A program made the translations under genes and the position numbers. The notes beneath the pieces were generated by a model. The model was not told the origin of the DNA. It saw only the letters and a program-made list of their open reading frames with translations, and searched no databases. A stretch of DNA of 64,000 nt, taken from positions 2,480,001 through 2,544,000 of the forward strand of contig OZ245815.1 of the NCBI GenBank assembly GCA_965228425.1, in the 5' to 3' direction. This document shows positions 43,419-52,159 of this stretch, piece after piece. The DNA is from JAJFJD01 sp965228425. GTDB taxonomy: Bacteria; Pseudomonadota; Alphaproteobacteria; UBA8366. Within the stretch, counting starts at the first letter, position 1. Every line of letters starts with the position of its first letter.

Positions 43419-45272
43419 CTAGGCGGAAACGCTCTTCGGGCTGTTCGAGGAGTCCGGGTCCGGTGCATCTTCCGCGTCCGCCGCGTATCCGGCGCTGCGC
43501 CGCTCCTCCTCGGCCATCAAATCCTTGCGCGACGGCTTGCCGATCAACGTGTGCGGCAAGTTGTCCCGGAACTCGACCCTCGACGGCACTTCGAACGATG
43601 CCAGTTCGTTCTTCAGGAAGGCTCGAAGTTCGGCGCTGGTAATCTTCGCGCCGGGGTGCAGCTTGACGTACGCCTTGACGATCTCGCCGCGGTGCCGGTT
43701 CGGCACGCCGCAGACGACGGCTTCCTCGACCGCCGGGTGCAGGTAGATGGCTTCCTCGACCATCCGGGGATAGACGTTGAATCCGCCGCTGAGGATCAGG
43801 TCCTTGATCCGGTCGATGATGAACAGGTAACCGTCCTCGTCGATATAGCCGACATCCCCGGTATGCAGCCGGCCGCCCCGAAAAGCGTCGGCATTTTCGT
43901 CGGGCCGGTCCATGTAGCCGGCCATCACCTGCGGCCCGGAGATGCAGATTTCACCATGCTCGCCGAATGGCAGCACCTTGTCCGGATCCTTGCGGTCGGT
44001 GATTTCGATCAGCGTGCCGGGCAGCGGCAAGCCCACCGAGCCGGTCTTGTTGACGCCTTCGAAGGGATTGACCGTGCAGACCGGGCTCGCCTCGGTCAGG
44101 CCGTAGCCTTCGACCAGGGTGCATCCCGTGATCCCCTCGAATTTTTCCTTCACCTGCGCGGGCAGCGGCGCGCCGCCGGAGATGCAGAGGTTGAGGCTCG
44201 ACAAGTCGAATTTGTCGATCGCGGAATAGCCGTTCAGCGCCGAGAACATCGTCGGCACGCCACAGAAGACGGTGGGCTTGTGTTCGTCGATCGCGTTCAG
44301 CACGTCCTCGGTATTGAAGCGCGGCAGCAGCACCAATTCCGACGCGTTGTACAGCGCGTTGTTCATGACCCCGGTCATGCCGAAGACATGGAACAAGGGC
44401 AGGATGCCGAGGAATTTTTCCTCCCCGCGCGTCGCCGATGTCGCCCATAGGCTGGTCTGCACCGCGTTCGCATAAAGGTTCGCGTGGGTCAGAATCGCGC
44501 CTTTCGGCGTGCCGGTGGTGCCGCCGGTATATTGTAACACCGCCATGTCCGCGGCCGGATCGATCGCCGGCGCGGTAAAGTCGCCGTCGTTGTCAATTAG
44601 CGAATCGTAAGTGATATGCGCATCGTCCGATGGGATCGATGCGATCTCCTTGCGCTTCATGAACGCGAACAGCAAGCCGCTCGAGAAGGGCAGAATGTCG
44701 CGCATCCGGCAGGTGACGATCTTCTCGAGGGCGCCGTCCTGGATGCGGTCTGCGATCTTCGGGTACAGCGTCTTCAGGTTCAGTGTCACCATGATGCGCG
44801 TTTTGGAATCGAGGATCTGCCGTGCGATCTCGCGTTTGGCATACAGCGGGTTGTAGTTCACGACCACGGCGCCGATGCGCAGGATGGCGAAATAGAAGAT
44901 CACATAGTAGGGGCAGTTCGGCAGCAGCAGGCCGACCCGGTCGCCCTTGCGGACTCCGAGGTCCTGTAGCCCCTTGCCGACGCGGTTCACCAGATCGTCG
45001 ACGGTCTTGTAGTCATAGCGCTTGCCCAGAAACTCCAGGCACGGATTGTGGGGAAAGTCGGCGACGGCGTCGTCGAGGATCTTGGTCACCGGATGGGTGT
45101 CGATGTCGGCCGCCCAGGTCAGCGACGGCGGATAGGAGTCCTCCCACGGATAGCGCTCCGGCGGCACGACGCGGTGCTGACCGGCGCGTTTCGGGCCGAG
45201 CGACGCGACGGCGGACCGGACCGCGGCGCCAAGCTTGGCGAGGCTATTTTTATTAATCAATTTCAATTGCAT
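43419..45272 (-). CDS. fadD: Long-chain fatty-acid--CoA ligase
   Basis: 617 residues of the FadD class: P-loop YTGGTTGTPKGAILTHANL, EGYGLTEASPVCTVN, LHTGDVGYIDEDGYLFIIDRIKDLILSGGFNVYP, and the C-terminal IGKPSRKDL with the catalytic Lys. The N-terminus (IDTHPVTKILDDAVADFPHNP) is typical of proteobacterial FadD. It activates fatty acids to CoA thioesters at the inner membrane and is the first gene of the four-gene beta-oxidation operon. The patatin-like gene upstream ends 120 bases away and might provide free fatty acids. Confidence 0.94.
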   Translation of the reverse strand: MQLKLINKNSLAKLGAAVRSAVASLGPKRAGQHRVVPPERYPWEDSYPPSLTWAADIDTHPVTKILDDAVADFPHNPCLEFLGKRYDYKTVDDLVNRVGKGLQDLGVRKGDRVGLLLPNCPYYVIFYFAILRIGAVVVNYNPLYAKREIARQILDSKTRIMVTLNLKTLYPKIADRIQDGALEKIVTCRMRDILPFSSGLLFAFMKRKEIASIPSDDAHITYDSLIDNDGDFTAPAIDPAADMAVLQYTGGTTGTPKGAILTHANLYANAVQTSLWATSATRGEEKFLGILPLFHVFGMTGVMNNALYNASELVLLPRFNTEDVLNAIDEHKPTVFCGVPTMFSALNGYSAIDKFDLSSLNLCISGGAPLPAQVKEKFEGITGCTLVEGYGLTEASPVCTVNPFEGVNKTGSVGLPLPGTLIEITDRKDPDKVLPFGEHGEICISGPQVMAGYMDRPDENADAFRGGRLHTGDVGYIDEDGYLFIIDRIKDLILSGGFNVYPRMVEEAIYLHPAVEEAVVCGVPNRHRGEIVKAYVKLHPGAKITSAELRAFLKNELASFEVPSRVEFRDNLPHTLIGKPSRKDLMAEEERRSAGYAADAEDAPDPDSSNSPKSVSA

Positions 45273-45392
45273 AACCTGTATTCTTTAGGGCAAACATTAG
45301 ACGGATGGCGTCCGATAGGGGCCGATTGTCCGAATTTTCCAAAGATTTGCCCTGAAGGGTTCTATTTATCCCTTGATAAGGTTGCGGAAATT

Positions 45393-46358
45393 TTAACCCG
45401 CCTCCGCCCGAATCGGCGGGGAATTGAGGTTTTCCCGGCGCGCCAGCATGCCGATCACTTCCATCAATTCGGGGACGATGCGGTCCACGGCTTTCGCGCC
45501 TTCTTCGATGGCGTCTTCGGCGCGGTGAAAGTCGAGCAGCCCGATATGTCCCATGCGGGGCGTGATGGAGACATCCGGCGGATCGCCGGCCAATCGGCTT
45601 CGGGTAATTCGGTCGAGCAGGATGGTGAAGCTTGCGGCCATTGTACCCAAGAAATTGGGTTCTTCCTGCTCTATGGCAAGGAGCTGGCGCATCGCGGGTC
45701 CCAATCGTTCCGGGGTGCAGGTGCGGCGTTCTTCGCCAGTATAGGGCTCCCGGCCTAGCGCGGCATCCGGATTGCGCTCGTCCGTGTCAGCCATGCCGCT
45801 CATGGTGTCGCCGGTCAGGGTGACCGCGATAACCACCCGCGCGCCCATGGCCCGGCACACCGAGACCGGCACCGGATTGACCAAGGCGCCGTCGATCAGC
45901 CAGCGTCCATTGACCTTGATCGGCTTGAAAATGCCTGGAATCGAGACGGATGCGCGAATTGCGTCCAACATATGACCTTCGGTCAGCCAGATTTCGTGCC
46001 CGGTGTGCAATTCGGAGGCGACGGCGGCGAAGCGGGTCGGCAGGTCCTCGATCTGGCGGTCGCCCACCACTTTCTCCAACTCTCGGAACATCCGTTTGCC
46101 GCCGATGATGCCGTTGTCCGGCACCATGAAGTCGAGCAACCGCACCATGCGGAACCGGGTGAGAGTCCGAACGAGATTGGTCAGGGCGTCCATCTCACCG
46201 GCGAGATAGAAGCCGCCGACCAGCGCACCCATGGAGGTGCCGCAGATCATGTCGGGAACCAGGCCGAGTTCCTGAAGGCGCCGCAGCACCCCGATATGAG
46301 CCCAGCCGCGGGCGATACCGCCGCCAAGGGCAAGTCCGATCGTTGGGCCGGTCGTCAT
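45393..46358 (-). CDS. Patatin-like phospholipase (RssA/YchK type)
   Basis: 321 residues with the patatin catalytic set: the oxyanion-hole LALGGGIARGWAHIGVL, the nucleophile elbow GTSMGALVGG (Ser) and the dyad Asp in LIDGALVNPVPV. The length and the C-terminal extension (LDFHRAEDAIEEGAKAVDRI) fit the RssA/NTE-like bacterial subgroup. It probably releases fatty acids from membrane phospholipid. It sits directly upstream of the fad operon on the same strand, consistent with feeding its product into beta-oxidation. Confidence 0.92.
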   Translation of the reverse strand: MTTGPTIGLALGGGIARGWAHIGVLRRLQELGLVPDMICGTSMGALVGGFYLAGEMDALTNLVRTLTRFRMVRLLDFMVPDNGIIGGKRMFRELEKVVGDRQIEDLPTRFAAVASELHTGHEIWLTEGHMLDAIRASVSIPGIFKPIKVNGRWLIDGALVNPVPVSVCRAMGARVVIAVTLTGDTMSGMADTDERNPDAALGREPYTGEERRTCTPERLGPAMRQLLAIEQEEPNFLGTMAASFTILLDRITRSRLAGDPPDVSITPRMGHIGLLDFHRAEDAIEEGAKAVDRIVPELMEVIGMLARRENLNSPPIRAEAG

Positions 46359-46714
46359 GCGTCGTCAGACCCCTCCAGTGCAGCCGTGCAGGCAAAACCG
46401 GGCCGGCGCCTCGGTTCCCGAGGCGCGCCGGCCCGTAACGGCATGTCGGCAGGTCGAGCCTAGCGCCGGTTTGATTGCAAATTGGTTAAACATTCCTTGT
46501 TAAATTAGGGCGATTCAGCGGGTTCGGCGGCGAATGCCGTTCACCTTGGTTAACGAGTCCGGCATGAGATTATTCCTTCGCTGGGCCGAGACGGGTAATT
46601 CTACTAGTAGAATTCACGGATAGGTTTTCCCTCCGCATTCCCGCGGGAATTTGTTACGCTTGACGCGGTTTCATCGGGAACAGCGTCCCGAGCGGCGACA
46701 GAGGGGATTGCGCG
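46359..46714. other. 356-base divergent intergenic region
   Basis: Separates the patatin-like gene (minus) from the AidB-like gene (plus). It contains the perfect palindrome at 46597-46614. No gene supported; the A/T-rich part 46480-46620 likely holds promoters. Confidence 0.5.
46597..46614. promoter_or_regulatory. Perfect 18-bp palindrome, candidate operator
   Basis: AATTCTACTAGTAGAATT is a perfect dyad centred on CTAG, 100 bases before the acyl-CoA dehydrogenase ATG. The GC-rich context makes such an A/T-rich dyad unlikely by chance. It is a good candidate for a dimeric repressor such as a TetR- or MarR-type fatty-acid regulator, none of which is encoded in the window. Confidence 0.6.
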
Positions 46715-48376
46715 ATGGCGTCGTCCGCACCGTCCAAGACCGAAACACATAGTGTCGAGAATCAATCGCCGGTGCTCGAAGACTACAATGTCTTCGAGAG
46801 CGACCCCGTGTTGTTCGACGCGCTCCTGCGGGAGGGGCGCGCCTGGGGCGCGGACCGGGCGCGCACGCTCGGCGGCCGGGTCGGCAGCGCCGACGTGCTG
46901 CACTGGGCGCGCGAGGCGAACCGGCAGACCCCGGCACTCTGCACCCACGACCGCGCCGGCAACCGGGTCGACCGCGTCGACTATCACCCGGCGTGGCACA
47001 ACCTGATGACCCTTGCCGTGGCGCATGGCGTCCACGCGCTGCCCTGGCGCTACCCGCAACCCGGCGCGCATGTCGTGAAGGCGGCGTTGGCCTATCTGAT
47101 GAACCAGGGCGAGAACGGCGTCTGCTGCCCGATGGCGATGAGCTTCGCGGCGGTGCCGGCGTTACGCGCCGAGCCGGACCTTTCATCCGAATGGGAACCG
47201 CGGCTGCTGTCGCTCGACTACGACGCCCGTTTCCTTCCGGCGGCGCAGAAACGCGGCGTGCTGATCGGCATGGCGATGACCGAGAAGCAAGGCGGGTCGG
47301 ACGTCCGCGCCAACACGACGCAAGCGGTGCGTGCGCCGCACGATGGCGCCAACGCCTATCGCCTGACCGGACACAAGTGGTTCTGTTCCGCGCCCATGTC
47401 GGACGCCTTCCTGACGCTGGCGCAGACCGAGAATGGGCTGACCTGTTTCCTCGTACCGCGTGTGTTGCCGGACGCTACGCCGAACCGAATCTTGTTGCAG
47501 CGGCTGAAGGACAAGCTTGGCAACCGGTCGAACGCGTCGGCCGAGGTCGAGTACAGCGACACGCTGGCCTGGCGCGTCGGCGGCGAGGGCGACGGCGTGC
47601 GCACGATCATTCCGATGGTGCATCACACGCGGTTGGATGCGGCGATCAGCGCGGCGGCGGTGATGCGGCAAGCGGTCGTGCAGGCATTGCATCACGCGGC
47701 GTATCGCAGCGCCTTCGGCGCGCGGCTGGCGGATCAGCCGCTGATGCAAAACGTGCTCGCCGATCTCGCGTTGGAAAGCGAGGCGGCGGTGACGATGGCG
47801 ATGCGGTTGGCGCGCGGTTTCGACGACGCGACCGCCGACCCGGCGCAGGAACCCTTCGTCCGGCTTGCGACGGCGGTCACCAAATTCTACATCTGTAAAC
47901 GCGCCCCGGTTGTGGCGGCGGAGGCGATGGAGTGTCTGGGCGGTAACGGCTATGTCGAAGAATCGTTGATGCCGCGCCTGTACCGGGAAGCGCCGGTGAA
48001 CGGCATCTGGGAAGGATCCGGCAACGTCATCTGCCTCGACATCCTGCGCACCGTCGCACGCGAGCCGCAGGCGCTCGCTGCCATGGTAGACGAATTGCGC
48101 GCGGCCGCCGACGCGAACACGCAGTTGGATACCTATGTAGCCGGACTCGAAAAAGACCTTAGCACCAGAGATTTGGACGAAGGGCGGGCGCGTGCGCAGG
48201 TCGAACGCCTGGCGTTGGCATGGCAGGCCGCCCTGCTGGTACGGCACGCGCCTGCCGCCATCGGCGATGCCTACTGCGCGTCGCGTTTGGACGGTGCGGG
48301 CGGCCGCACGCTCGGCACGTTGCCGACGGGCGCGGATATGGCGGCGATCACCGCGCGCGCCTGGCCCGGCGTTTGA
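46715..48376 (+). CDS. Acyl-CoA dehydrogenase, AidB-like
   Basis: 553 residues with the AidB order: PVLEDYNVFESDPVLFDALLR at the N-terminus, the region HPAWHNLMTLAVAHGVHALPW, GMAMTEKQGGSDVRANTTQA, WFCSAPMSDAFLTLAQ, and the C-terminal FAD/tetramer contacts ECLGGNGYVEESLMPRLYREAPVNGIWEGSGN. AidB of E. coli is a flavoprotein induced by alkylation stress that binds DNA and has weak isovaleryl-CoA dehydrogenase activity; the lack of its Ada neighbours here leaves the role open. A perfect 18-bp palindrome lies in the promoter region. Confidence 0.9.
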   Translation: MASSAPSKTETHSVENQSPVLEDYNVFESDPVLFDALLREGRAWGADRARTLGGRVGSADVLHWAREANRQTPALCTHDRAGNRVDRVDYHPAWHNLMTLAVAHGVHALPWRYPQPGAHVVKAALAYLMNQGENGVCCPMAMSFAAVPALRAEPDLSSEWEPRLLSLDYDARFLPAAQKRGVLIGMAMTEKQGGSDVRANTTQAVRAPHDGANAYRLTGHKWFCSAPMSDAFLTLAQTENGLTCFLVPRVLPDATPNRILLQRLKDKLGNRSNASAEVEYSDTLAWRVGGEGDGVRTIIPMVHHTRLDAAISAAAVMRQAVVQALHHAAYRSAFGARLADQPLMQNVLADLALESEAAVTMAMRLARGFDDATADPAQEPFVRLATAVTKFYICKRAPVVAAEAMECLGGNGYVEESLMPRLYREAPVNGIWEGSGNVICLDILRTVAREPQALAAMVDELRAAADANTQLDTYVAGLEKDLSTRDLDEGRARAQVERLALAWQAALLVRHAPAAIGDAYCASRLDGAGGRTLGTLPTGADMAAITARAWPGV

Positions 48377-48519
48377 TCATCGCACGGCCGAGTTGAGGAT
48401 AATTGTTGCGCTGCACGTCCCGTCAAAATTGCATTGATTCCGCGTGCCGTATCACGTAGTGGGATGCGTGGGACGGCGCGGGGAAGCGGGCGTACGGATC
48501 GCTTTTTTGGAGGATCATC

Positions 48520-49494
48520 GTGGGCACGAGACTCATTCCGCGCGGCATCGCGGCGCTTGGCGTCGCATTGTGCCTTTATCCGGTCGGAGAGCTGAATGCA
48601 GACACCAAGCGCTTCGACGGGAAGCGCATTCTGCACATCGACTCCTACCACGAAGGCAACGAGTGGAACGACCGGATCGCCGCGGCGGTGCGCGACACGT
48701 TGGCCGACAGCGGCGTCGAATTGCGCGTCATTCATTTGGACACCAAGCGCAACAAGGCGGAGTCGTTCAAGATCGATGCGGCGAACCGGGCGCGCGAGGT
48801 CATTCGCACATTCAAGCCGGATGTGGTGACCACCAGCGACGACAACGCGTCGAAATACCTAATCATGCCGCACTACAAGGATGCGGCGGTGCCCTTCGTC
48901 TTTTCCGGACTTAACTGGGATGCGTCCGCCTACGGGTTTCCGTATTCGAACGTGACCGGCATGGTCGAAGTGTCGCCGATCCCGCAGATCATCGCGTTGC
49001 TGAAGAAGCACGCGAAGGGCAAGCGGCTCGGTCTGTTGACCGAGGACAGCATGACCAAGCGCAAGGAAGCGCAACACCACCGCAAGCTGTTCGGCATCGA
49101 ATACGAAAAGACTTATTTCGTCACGAGCTTCGATGACTGGCGCGACAGTTTCGAGAAGGCGCAGGACGAGGTCGACATGCTGATCCTGCTCGGCGTCGCC
49201 GGGGTGAAGGGGTGGAACGACGACGCGGCCCGCAAATTCGCCGAAGCGACCACGCGCATCCCGACCGGCACCGACTTCGGCTGGCTCATGCATATCAGCC
49301 TGCTCGGCGTCGGCAAGGTGCCGGAGGAGCAGGGCCGTTGGGCCGCGAAGGCCGCGCTGAAGATCCTGGACGGCGTGCGGCCGAGCGACATTCCGATGGC
49401 TTATAACGAGGAAGGCCAGCTTTTCATGAACCGGACGATCGCGGGCAAGATGGGGATTACGAAATTCCCGCCGCTCGCCAAGATCGTCGACTAG
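48520..49494 (+). CDS. Periplasmic ABC-type substrate-binding protein (sensor-linked)
   Basis: 324 residues, GTG start after TTGGAGGATC. The N-terminal signal peptide (about 1-27, ending LNA) is followed by a type I binding-protein fold: FDGKRILHIDSYHEGNEWNDRIAAAV, VVTTSDDNASKYLI, PFVFSGLNWD, MVEVSPIPQIIALLKK, and MADMLILLGVAG-like strands later (VDMLILLGVAGVKGW). No transporter permease or ATPase is nearby. The gene is followed 17 bases later by a hybrid kinase with a large periplasmic sensor region, so the protein probably presents its ligand to that kinase, as LuxP does for LuxQ or TorT for TorS. The ligand is unknown. Confidence 0.85.
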   Translation: MGTRLIPRGIAALGVALCLYPVGELNADTKRFDGKRILHIDSYHEGNEWNDRIAAAVRDTLADSGVELRVIHLDTKRNKAESFKIDAANRAREVIRTFKPDVVTTSDDNASKYLIMPHYKDAAVPFVFSGLNWDASAYGFPYSNVTGMVEVSPIPQIIALLKKHAKGKRLGLLTEDSMTKRKEAQHHRKLFGIEYEKTYFVTSFDDWRDSFEKAQDEVDMLILLGVAGVKGWNDDAARKFAEATTRIPTGTDFGWLMHISLLGVGKVPEEQGRWAAKAALKILDGVRPSDIPMAYNEEGQLFMNRTIAGKMGITKFPPLAKIVD

Positions 49495-49511
49495 CCGGAA
49501 AGAACGGCATC

Positions 49512-52016
49512 ATGCCGACCAAGCGGCCACGCTCTCTGACCCGGCGGACGATCTGGACCGTCGCGCTGCGCATCGGCATCGTCGTCGCCGTGGCGACCGT
49601 GGTGAGCTACTGGCATGTCTATTCCGGGCTCAAGCAGCAGGCGCTCGACCAGCTTGCCAGCTATGTCGAGGAGCGCCGTGTCCGCGAAAGCATGATCTTC
49701 ACGCTGGCGCGCGACAATCTGGAAACCTTCGTCGCGGAATACCAGCGGCACATGACGGTGATGGAGCGGCGCGGCCCGGCGTCGCGGTTCGAGAAACTCT
49801 TCGTCACGCTGCCGGACGGCACCACCCGTCTCGACAAGGCGTATTTCGCCGAAAAGGGGATCACCGCCTTCGTCGGCAAGCATGTGACGATCACCGAGAC
49901 GCTGCAGCGCCGGCTGTTGACCGCGCTCGACGTGCTGGAGCGGTTCGGCCCGGCGTGGCGCAGTCGGTTCGCCAACCTCTACGTCGTGTCGCCGGAGGGC
50001 GCGGTGCTGATGTATTGGCCCGACCAGCCCTGGGCGCTGAACGCCAGCGATTGGGAAATCCACAGCAAGCTTGCGCTCGCCGACCCGACCGCCGGCGACA
50101 TCGTCGTCACCGGCAAGGGCAGCCCGGCACGGCCCGATAAGATCGAATGGTCGAAACTGTATTTCGATTACGGCGTCAACGACTGGCTCGTGTCGGCGAC
50201 GCTGCCGATCAACCGCCGGGGCGCGCATTTCCTGTCGGTCGGCCACGATATCCTGCTGCACGACCTGATCGAGCGCGCGGTGCGCAGCGACCTGGACGGC
50301 GCCTATAACGTCATCTTCCGCGACGACGGCCGGCTGATCGCGCATCCGAAATTTATGGATGCGATCATGGCGCAGAGCGGCGGGTTGCGGATTCAGGACG
50401 CGGGCGATCCGCATTTGCAGCGCGTCTTCGATCTGGCGTCGCGGCGGGCGCCGGACGACGTTCTGGTCGAGAACAAACTGGATGACGAGCATCTCGCGGT
50501 CACGCAGTTGACCGGCCCCGGTTGGTATCTCGTGACGGTCTTTCCGAATGCCACGATCTCGGCCCGCGCCTTCGAGACCGCGCGCTTGATCTTGATTCTC
50601 GGCGCGGTGGCGCTGCTGTTGGAGATCGGCATCCTCGCCGTCGTTCTCCGCAGGCAGGTGGCGGCGCCGCTCGAACGCCTGACGCGGGCGACCGAGAATG
50701 TCGCGTCCGGCGAATTCAAGGCCGACCTGGATGTGGAGCGCAACGACGAGTTGGGGCGGCTCGCGCGCGCGTTCAACACGATGGCGCGCGAGGTCGACGC
50801 CCGCGAGCGGAAGCTCAGCGAGAACAGCGACCTTCTCGCCAATCTGAACAAGCAGCTGGAGCGCGAACTGGCCGAACGCCACCGCGCCGAGGACGAGGTG
50901 GCCCGGCAGCGCGAAGCGCTGTATCAGAGCGAGAAGATGAACGCGCTCGGCACCTTGCTGGCCGGGGTGGCGCATGAGCTGAACAACCCGCTGTCCGTGG
51001 TGGTCGGGCGCGCCAATCTGCTCGAAGAACAGGTGCGGGACGAGAAGACCCGCGGCAGCGTCGACCGGATCAAGAAGGCGGCCGAGCGCTGCGCCCGGAT
51101 CGTGAAGACCTTCCTCGCCATGGCGCGGCGTCAACCGCCCGCGCGGGGTCCGCTGCGGATCGAGGATTTGATCCGGGGCTCCTTCGAGGTCGTCGGCTAC
51201 TGCATCGAGTCCTCGGGCATCCAAGTGGAGGAAAGCTACGACCCCGATGCGCCGGAGACATTCGCCGACGGCGACCAGTTGACCCAGGTCTTCACCAATC
51301 TGGTGCTCAACGCACAGCATGCGCTGCTGCAAAAGGACGGCGAGCGGATCATCCGGGTCGCGACCGTCTACGACGAAACCGCCGACGCGGTGATCGCCAC
51401 CGTAGAGGACAACGGCCCCGGCATTCCCGAGGACATCCGCTCCCGCATCTTCGACCCGTTCTTCACGACCAAGCCGACCGGCGTCGGCACCGGTATCGGT
51501 CTCTCGGTCTGCCGCGGCATCGTCGAATCCCATTGCGGCACGATCGAGGTGGGGGCGGCCGCGCTCGGCGGCGCGGCCTTCACGGTGCGCCTGCCGGTTT
51601 ACGCGAGCGACGCGGTGGATGCGGCGGCGGCGGAGTCACCGGGCAACGGGTTGGCGGAACAGTCGAACCGCGTGCTGGTCGTCGACGACGAGGCGGAGGT
51701 CGGCTCGCTGATCCGCGAGATCCTGGTCAAGGCCGGTCACGAGGTCGAGACCACGACCAGCCCGCGTGCCGCGCTCGAACTGCTGACCGCATCCTCCTAC
51801 GATGTGGTGATCAGCGACATCGTCATGCCGGAACTGAGCGGTCCGGCGCTGCACGACCGCATCAAGTCGACCATCCCCGGCCCGCAGCCCCGCGTCGTCT
51901 TCATCACCGGCGACAGCATGGGGGCGAATTCCGCCGATTTCCTGGAAAAGGGCAAACACCGTGTCATCATGAAACCCTTCACCGCCCAAGCGATCCGCGA
52001 AGCGGTGCTGCCGTAG
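49512..52016 (+). CDS. Hybrid sensor histidine kinase with periplasmic Cache-like domain, HAMP, HisKA, HATPase and receiver
   Basis: 834 residues. The first membrane segment is at about residues 18-38 (IGIVVAVATVVSYW). A periplasmic Cache-like domain of about 310 residues follows, with LARDNLETFVAEYQRHMT and LYFDYGVNDWLVSATLPIN. The second membrane segment (about 355-375, LILILGAVALLLEIGILAVV) leads to HAMP, a coiled coil, HisKA with His488 (AGVAHELNNPLS), HATPase (DNGPGIPED, GTGIGLSVCRG) and a receiver with Asp769 (ISDIVMPE). It lies 17 bases after the binding-protein gene, its likely partner. No separate response regulator is adjacent. Confidence 0.94.
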   Translation: MPTKRPRSLTRRTIWTVALRIGIVVAVATVVSYWHVYSGLKQQALDQLASYVEERRVRESMIFTLARDNLETFVAEYQRHMTVMERRGPASRFEKLFVTLPDGTTRLDKAYFAEKGITAFVGKHVTITETLQRRLLTALDVLERFGPAWRSRFANLYVVSPEGAVLMYWPDQPWALNASDWEIHSKLALADPTAGDIVVTGKGSPARPDKIEWSKLYFDYGVNDWLVSATLPINRRGAHFLSVGHDILLHDLIERAVRSDLDGAYNVIFRDDGRLIAHPKFMDAIMAQSGGLRIQDAGDPHLQRVFDLASRRAPDDVLVENKLDDEHLAVTQLTGPGWYLVTVFPNATISARAFETARLILILGAVALLLEIGILAVVLRRQVAAPLERLTRATENVASGEFKADLDVERNDELGRLARAFNTMAREVDARERKLSENSDLLANLNKQLERELAERHRAEDEVARQREALYQSEKMNALGTLLAGVAHELNNPLSVVVGRANLLEEQVRDEKTRGSVDRIKKAAERCARIVKTFLAMARRQPPARGPLRIEDLIRGSFEVVGYCIESSGIQVEESYDPDAPETFADGDQLTQVFTNLVLNAQHALLQKDGERIIRVATVYDETADAVIATVEDNGPGIPEDIRSRIFDPFFTTKPTGVGTGIGLSVCRGIVESHCGTIEVGAAALGGAAFTVRLPVYASDAVDAAAAESPGNGLAEQSNRVLVVDDEAEVGSLIREILVKAGHEVETTTSPRAALELLTASSYDVVISDIVMPELSGPALHDRIKSTIPGPQPRVVFITGDSMGANSADFLEKGKHRVIMKPFTAQAIREAVLP

Positions 52017-52159
52017 GGGCGGTTGGCCGGGTGCGCTGACGGGGCCGGTAACCTCTTCTTAAGCCGCCGTCTTCTATTCTAGGTTCGAAGTTCTCCGCTA
52101 TGAGGTGTGGTATGTGGCGCTTGCGGACGGTGTTGCTCACGTCCAACCGGTGGAACCCT

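Noticed and set aside
49491..51533. 680-residue open frame antisense to the hybrid kinase
   Set aside because: Arg/His/Gly-rich shadow translation typical of GC-rich genes; the kinase on the other strand has all its motifs.
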